A stretch of DNA of 64,000 bases from Anaeramoeba flamelloides (lineage: Eukaryota; Metamonada; Anaeramoebidae), in the NCBI GenBank assembly GCA_027625915.1, contig JANTQA010000048.1:2108001-2172000 (forward strand), read 5' to 3'. The translations under genes were made by a program, and so were the position numbers. A model generated the notes under the pieces. The model had not been told where the DNA came from. It was given only the letters and a program-made list of their open reading frames with translations, and ran no database searches. Positions 58,876-64,000 of the stretch are shown piece after piece; position 1 is the first letter of the stretch; each line of letters opens with the position of its first letter.

Positions 58876-59705
58876 GATAGTTTTTAATGGGATTCTTATT
58901 TTATTAAAAGTATCAATTAATTAAAGTGTTTTTTTTTTTTTTTTTGGTACTGTGAAGGCAAAATAATGAAAAAAAAAGAAAAAATCGTTAAACCTTACCC
59001 ATAAATATTAGATCTTTTAAAAACATTACAACCAAAAGTATTGATTCCTCATAAAGTATTTGTAACTCTTTAATTCACTCATTCTCATCAATTTTGGAAT
59101 TTGATCGCATTTGAAGAAAATTGGTTTTCTTGAGTTCACGATCTAAGTAAATGCCAGATTATGGTTTTATTTTTATTTTTTTGGATTCAAGTAATTGTAA
59201 TTGATCTTTTGATTTGGTTTTGTATTGATAATGGATGTTCTTATTTATTTATCCTAAAATAAATTAATCCTCAAAATTTCGAAAATTGATCCAAAAAAAT
59301 ATCGAATTTTTTTCTTAAAAACATTCTTATTCGGAAAAAGATCTGTTCAGACTATGTTAAAATTCAAGAACGGTCATTTATACGTTTCGTAATGAGAAAG
59401 TTTCTGTGAATTGAATAAAGTTTTGATGATTGAAAAAAAAAATCAAGTATTTTAATAAAAAATAAAAATATTAATTTTTTCAAATTTATACTATTGTTAC
59501 CAATAGCGAATGGTTTGATTTATTTATATTTTTTTCCAAAAAGACTAGAATTATTTGTTAATAAATTCTAATTTCTGTTCTTGAATATTTATTTTTGTGT
59601 TAGTTTTTTTTGATTTTTTTTTTTGATTATTATTTGGTAATAAAATAAATATTAATTGTTAAACATTCATTCGTTGTTAAACATTCACATGGAAATACAA
59701 TCTAC

Positions 59706-60326
59706 TTATTTTGAGAATTTTTCTCGGACTTTTTTGTCAAAATATGGCGAAACAATTGGTGAGTTTTGTTTGTAAAAAGGATTTAAAATAACTTTCAGAT
59801 ATAATTCATACACATCATTAAAAAAGGCTTTTGTGCTATCTACATTTTTGTTTTCTGTTAACAAGACAAATTTGACCACTAAAGAGAATTGGGGTAAATG
59901 TAATAAAAAAAAAAAAAAACGAAAAAGATTTAAAACAAAAGAAAGAAGGAAAAATAAAAAAGGAAAAAAAAACAAACTTCCTGTAGTTACAAAAGCCGAA
60001 ACGGTAAAATTATTAAAGTTGTCAACAACACCAAGAAAAAAATTTTCGTTTGACAAAACTTTTTCTTCAATAATATCAAGTGCTGCATGAATAACAAATT
60101 GACTTAAATGAGAGCTTCCTTCTTTTTGCTAATTTTGAAGAAAAAACAAACAAAAAAAAAGAAAAAAAAGAAAGAACAAAAGAAAAAAAGAGGTATAGGA
60201 TCCTTTTTTGGTTGTATTTCGAATGAAAAGAAGAAGGAATAGATCAATTACTTTTTTTGAATTGAAAAAGCTTGCTTCGTATAAAGGAACATCATCCTTT
60301 CCAATAATCATAAATGTTGAAATCAT
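59706..60326 (-). CDS. TRAPPC2: TRAPP complex subunit 2 (sedlin), three exons
   Basis: Minus-strand exons 60326-60252, 60128-59978 and 59878-59706 join in phase to 132 residues (human sedlin has 140). Exon 1 gives MISTFMIIGKDDVPLYEASF, the first strands of a longin fold. Exon 2 gives HLSQFVIHAALDIIEEKVL, then NNFTVSAFVTTG. Exon 3 gives MVKFVLLTENKNVDSTKAFF followed by NDVYELYLKVILNPFYKQNSPI. These match sedlin block by block, including the signature FFTDVYDLYIKFSMNPFY region. TRAPPC2 is a core subunit of the TRAPP Rab-GEF complexes, acting in ER-Golgi and Golgi traffic. The introns are short (123 and 99 bp), T-rich and in frame in places, so a naive reading makes two unrelated small proteins. 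Acceptors are TTAG in both. Confidence 0.93.
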
Positions 60327-60611
60327 TTTGAATTAAAAAGAATTATAGGGAAAAATCAAAAAGTTTAAAAAATGATTCAAAGTTTAGTTCTGAACTATCT
60401 GTAAAATATTGTTGTGTTTGATGTGTTGAGTTTAACTTTTAAATGATTTGAAAGCTTTTTGTGTTTCTACTATTTTTAAGGTGGATAGTAAATTATCTTT
60501 CGAAGGATTATTCAAGGAGAAGGTTGCAGATCAAAAATTTTTTACATTCCTGAATATAAATTGCTTTGAAACCATTATTTGATCAAGAATGTTTGAATTT
60601 GAGTGTATAGT

Positions 60612-61620
60612 AGTGAAAAAAAAACCAACATGAGAAAAATCGCAGTAGAAGATTTTTAATTGTGAACATTACACTACAAGGAAAATTTAAATACCTAAAA
60701 TTAAAGTTAGCCAAAACCATAGATTGGATTTCAGTTATACTTCTTTGATAAATTATTTTTTCAAAGTTATCATAATTTTATGTAATAAAAAAAGGATAGC
60801 TTTTAAACTCATGAAAATCTGAATACCCCCCTTTTCAAAAATACCGACTTTTGAAAAAAACACCTATTTTCAGGGTATTTTTTTAATGGAAAAAGTTGAA
60901 ATGAATTAATTTTTGATTGAACATTAAGATTGAAAAAAAGAATATATGTTAAAGCAATTTGCAGAAAACAATCGGGAACGTATATAAAAACTCAAACATG
61001 GAAAAAAATAAAATGATAAAAAATATTCTAAAAACAGATAAAAAATCAGATTTTCAATTTAATTTAGCAATATCTTTTGATTGAAATATTTTGTGCTATT
61101 TTCAAATTGAAAAATATGTTTCCTTTTTGACTATTAGAAAAATACTTGAAAATTATCTCTCTACTAAGTCAATTAAAAAATTCAAAAATTTTACAATTAA
61201 AAATGAAAAAAATATTACTGAAAAATTTCATTTTTTTTTCAATTCCTATTAATATCTATTAAAGTTGTAAACCTCATTGAAAATTGTTATATATAATAAT
61301 GTTTATTATATGAGTGTATTTCAAAAATACAAAATTTAGAGATTTTTTTTTGAAAAAAATTTCCTTGTAGTGTAGGCAAATTGCTGTTTACTTTCTTCTA
61401 TTTAAAATCAAATACTTATAATAAATAACCAAATTTTTTATGATCCTCATAATAAACCTTCCTAAAATTTATTAAAGTAGGTTCTCTATAGAATATTCAA
61501 GTAATTGTTTGATAAAAGTAGATAAATTGTTTTAGAAAAACAATTGGGTATATATAGAAGTTTCCAGGAGTTTTGGAAAATGATAATTTTTATTTATTGA
61601 TTTTGATTGATAATTATTTA
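60612..61620. mobile_element. Family E copy 3, split by another element
   Basis: The left fragment 60612-60671 carries the E terminus, with the GATTTTTAATTGTGAACATTA core. After a 701-bp insert it resumes at 61373 with GGCAAATTGCTGTTTA, then matches E copies 1 and 2 through 'gagtaattgtttga'-type sequence and 'ttggaaaatgataat' to about 61620. The right terminal repeat is not recognisable, so the copy is incomplete. Confidence 0.7.
60672..61372. mobile_element. CACTA-like non-autonomous element nested in family E
   Basis: The ends CACTACAAGGAAAATTT (60672) and, reverse complemented, CACTACAAGGAAATTTT (to 61372) are matched inverted repeats. The first 13 bases differ by one from the known plant En/Spm terminus CACTACAAGAAAA. 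A TA duplication flanks it (60670-60671 and 61373-61374), confirmed by the uninterrupted E sequence. The 701-bp interior encodes no transposase. Plant CACTA elements usually make 3-bp duplications, so the superfamily is a proposal. Confidence 0.7.
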
Positions 61621-63199
61621 GTATTTATTTTTTTTTTACTTTTGTAAATGATTAATAATTGTATACCTTCGAATTATAAATTTAATCTAATTTAATATTC
61701 CCAATATAATTTATTTTATTAAGATTTTTTGAAAAAAAAATATATTATGATGAGTTAAAAAGATTGAATTGGAATGAAGAAATAGTTATTATATTGTATT
61801 GTTGATTTTTATAGTATTTTTTTTTTCCAGCTTGTTATTTTTCAGTCTCATGTATTGTTGTTGAAATGATCAATATTTCAAAGATATCTGCCTTTAATTG
61901 TGTAAAGTTGAGAAAAATGAACAAAATTTTTTTTCTTGAAAGGATGATAGTTATAGCATCCAGAAAGAAAAACATTTTACATATTGTCGAGACAGTGAGT
62001 CAAATTGTGTGAGTTATTATTAGTTTAAATCTGAGGATCTTCATTCAAAAAAAATAAAAAATAGAAAAAATTCTTTCTAGTTTTTTTTTTTTCATTTTTT
62101 TTAGATCATTATCGCAAGACGAACTTTTAAATTCCAATAAAAGTATTAAATTTACTTTCTATTAAAAAAAAAAATTAACTTTTTTCTAAATTACAACATC
62201 TTTAAAAAGTTATTGTCTTCACTATATTTAAATTTTCAAAATAAATACAATTCACTAATAATACATTTTAAAACTATATATTTTATTTAATAAAAAATCT
62301 AAAGAGTAATTAAGATCAAGAGAAAATTCGAATTTATTCTATCAAACTATCACTTTTATTTTTTATGTTTAGAGACTTTAACAAACAACTCAACCATTTA
62401 TTTCTCAAAAAAAAAAAAAAAAAAAATAGAAAAAAATAATAATACTCTAAATAAGTATAATATTATCTAATTAAGATATTTTTTTCTGGAAATAACCAAG
62501 ATAAATATTTCTAGAAAAAAAGTTTACTTTTTATCATTTTTAGGTTAATTTTCAGAAAACAAATTTTTTTTTTAATTAGCTATGAAGAATTGTTTCTAAA
62601 TTATATTTCAATAATTGTGACTCGCCTGAAATAAAAACTGATTCTATTCATTTATATTCGAAAACAATTAATTGTTTAATATTTATACTATTAACTTTTA
62701 AAATTATTACCAACACCTGACAGGCATTTTCAAAATTAAAAAAAAATAAAATATAGGGGTTATAAAAAAGTGAAATAAAATTTTTGAAATTAGTTTAATA
62801 TATTTTGTATAACGGGACTTTGACAAAAAAAAGGTGAATAAGGAGATTTTTTGCTGTTAATTATATACTAATTAAAATTATTACACCATCTCAATTTTTT
62901 TAATCTTAATAAACTATTCTTAGACCTTTTTTTGTCTTTGATTTCTTAAAAAAAAAAAATCAATAAATTAATGAGAAAAAGAAAAATAATTAAAAAATAA
63001 TTAAAAAAAAAAGACAAAAAAAGGAAAAGAAAAGATAAAAAAAGAAATAGAAACAAAAAAATCCAATAAGAATAAAAAAAAATTGAAAAAGAAGAAATAA
63101 CAAAAAATCATTTTGATACAAAATTTAAAAATAAATTTTGATAAAAAAATAGAGAATAAAGCCCAGCAAAAGATCATTTCAATAAAATAATAAAGTGAG

Positions 63200-64000
63200 T
63201 CAGCATTTTGGAAAAATAAACTCTATTTCACTCAAAGTGGCCTAGCCAAAAATGAAAAGGTCACTTTATTTTTAAGAATCAACAATCAAAGAATATTTAC
63301 AAATATGAGAAATAATAAACTTAGTATTAGAGTCGATAATCATAAAAGAAAAGCCTAAATAAACTCTAAATTTCAAAAATAAAAATGTTAAAAAAATTTT
63401 TGGGCTCTTTTCATTGGAACATTTGGTGCAAAATTCTCAATTTCTTTAAGAAATTAAAATTGTTGACAATAAGATTTTTTAGTTGTAAATGTATGAGTTT
63501 TAAAAGAAAACACAAAACCACAGTTTTTTTAATGTTATTTTGGTATTTTAAAACATTTTTTTTTTTAAATTTAATTTTTAAAAAGAAATAAAAAAGAAAA
63601 GAAGAAAAAAAAAAAATAAATAAAAAAGTAAAATCTAGGAAAAAAAAAATTACGTAATGAGAAAAAATGATTTTGATCTAAAAATTAGAAAATAGTTTAC
63701 GAAGAATAATGAATTAAACTCATAGAATATGTTCTATTTCTTCAATAAAACTGGGCCCACTTTGACTGAAAAAGAGTTTAGTTTAAATAAAATAGTAAAA
63801 CAAATTTAAATGTCATTTCACCCAATAATTTTTTTCCTTTTTATCTTACTTGAATATTTTTTTTTAGTCTTTTAAAATCTTTTGATTTTAGAATACTTTT
63901 GTTTAACAATACTTTGATTTCCTAAAAGAAAAACTGAAATAATTATTTATTATTTTTGATGCTTAATATTTCACCAATAAAGTGCTTTTCTTTTAATGTT
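63200..64000. repeat. Repeat family H, copy 3, running to the window end
   Basis: Matches 55200-56000: 'aaaaatgaaaaggtcacttt', 'ttaagaatcaacaa', 'cttttcattggaacatttgg', 'tgcaaaattctcaattt' and 'aataatgaattaaactcata', then 'atgttctatttcttcaata'. The far end is cut by the window. Confidence 0.65.

Larger units (their letters stand above)
52820..59705. other. 6.9-kb gene-poor intergenic DNA
   Basis: The largest interval without a gene. It holds a G/H composite repeat (55085-56165), family J copy 2 (57340-57730) and the best copy of family E (58381-58875). The open frames at 55281-55692 are inside family H. Confidence 0.6.
60327..64000. other. Intergenic to window end, repeat-bearing
   Basis: No gene is seen beyond the TRAPPC2 upstream region. 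It contains a broken copy of family E interrupted by a CACTA-like element, and a family H copy running to the window edge. Confidence 0.55.

Noticed and set aside
59833-60090. 85-residue K-rich plus-strand frame
   Set aside because: Antisense of TRAPPC2 exon 2 and its T-rich intron.
1-64000. CRISPR array, bacterial operon or rRNA content
   Set aside because: No regularly spaced repeats, no rRNA-like conserved blocks and all genes are eukaryotic with introns.

Overview
This is a eukaryotic nuclear window, extremely AT-rich (long A and T runs everywhere outside genes). It carries seven protein genes and no recognisable tRNA or rRNA gene. The genes have GT-AG introns, often with AAAG acceptors. 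They encode standard eukaryotic signalling and trafficking proteins: a calcineurin-B-like EF-hand protein, a DENN-domain protein, a heterotrimeric G-protein alpha subunit, an RWD/F-box/LRR protein, an ARM-repeat protein, a long K/E-rich coiled-coil protein and the TRAPP subunit TRAPPC2 (sedlin). The K/E-, N- and Q-rich tails, the base composition and the gene set suggest an amoeboid protist. An Anaeramoeba-like organism is my best guess, but this is inference; no marker gene here settles the taxonomy.

Layout: 193-3237 (+) EF-hand gene; 3437-6501 a TA-flanked inverted-repeat element and a 5'-truncated LINE with a poly(A) tail and a perfect 16-bp target duplication; 6518-10748 gene-poor; 10749-19216 (+) DENN gene; 19217-25146 gene-poor; 25147-30913 (+) G-alpha gene; 34027-36828 (+) RWD/F-box/LRR gene; 41888-43476 (-) ARM gene; 48275-52819 (-) coiled-coil gene; 59706-60326 (-) TRAPPC2. 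The rest is a repeat landscape.

Two points stand out. First, three of the genes have short introns (about 100-235 bp) plus exactly one very large intron (1.85, 4.9 and 4.3 kb), and those large introns hold the same dispersed, inverted-repeat elements as the intergenic DNA. Second, the repeats form families, mostly non-coding and hairpin-forming. They include an element with long terminal inverted repeats that was itself split by a second element with CACTACAAGG ends; an uninterrupted relative elsewhere in the window shows the empty site. The DNA looks shaped by repeated insertion of small non-autonomous DNA elements.

The genes do not form a pathway by position. G-alpha, the calcineurin-B-like protein and the DENN protein are all typical membrane-associated signalling or Rab-regulating proteins, and the EF-hand and G-alpha proteins share a similar short N-terminal acylation-type sequence.
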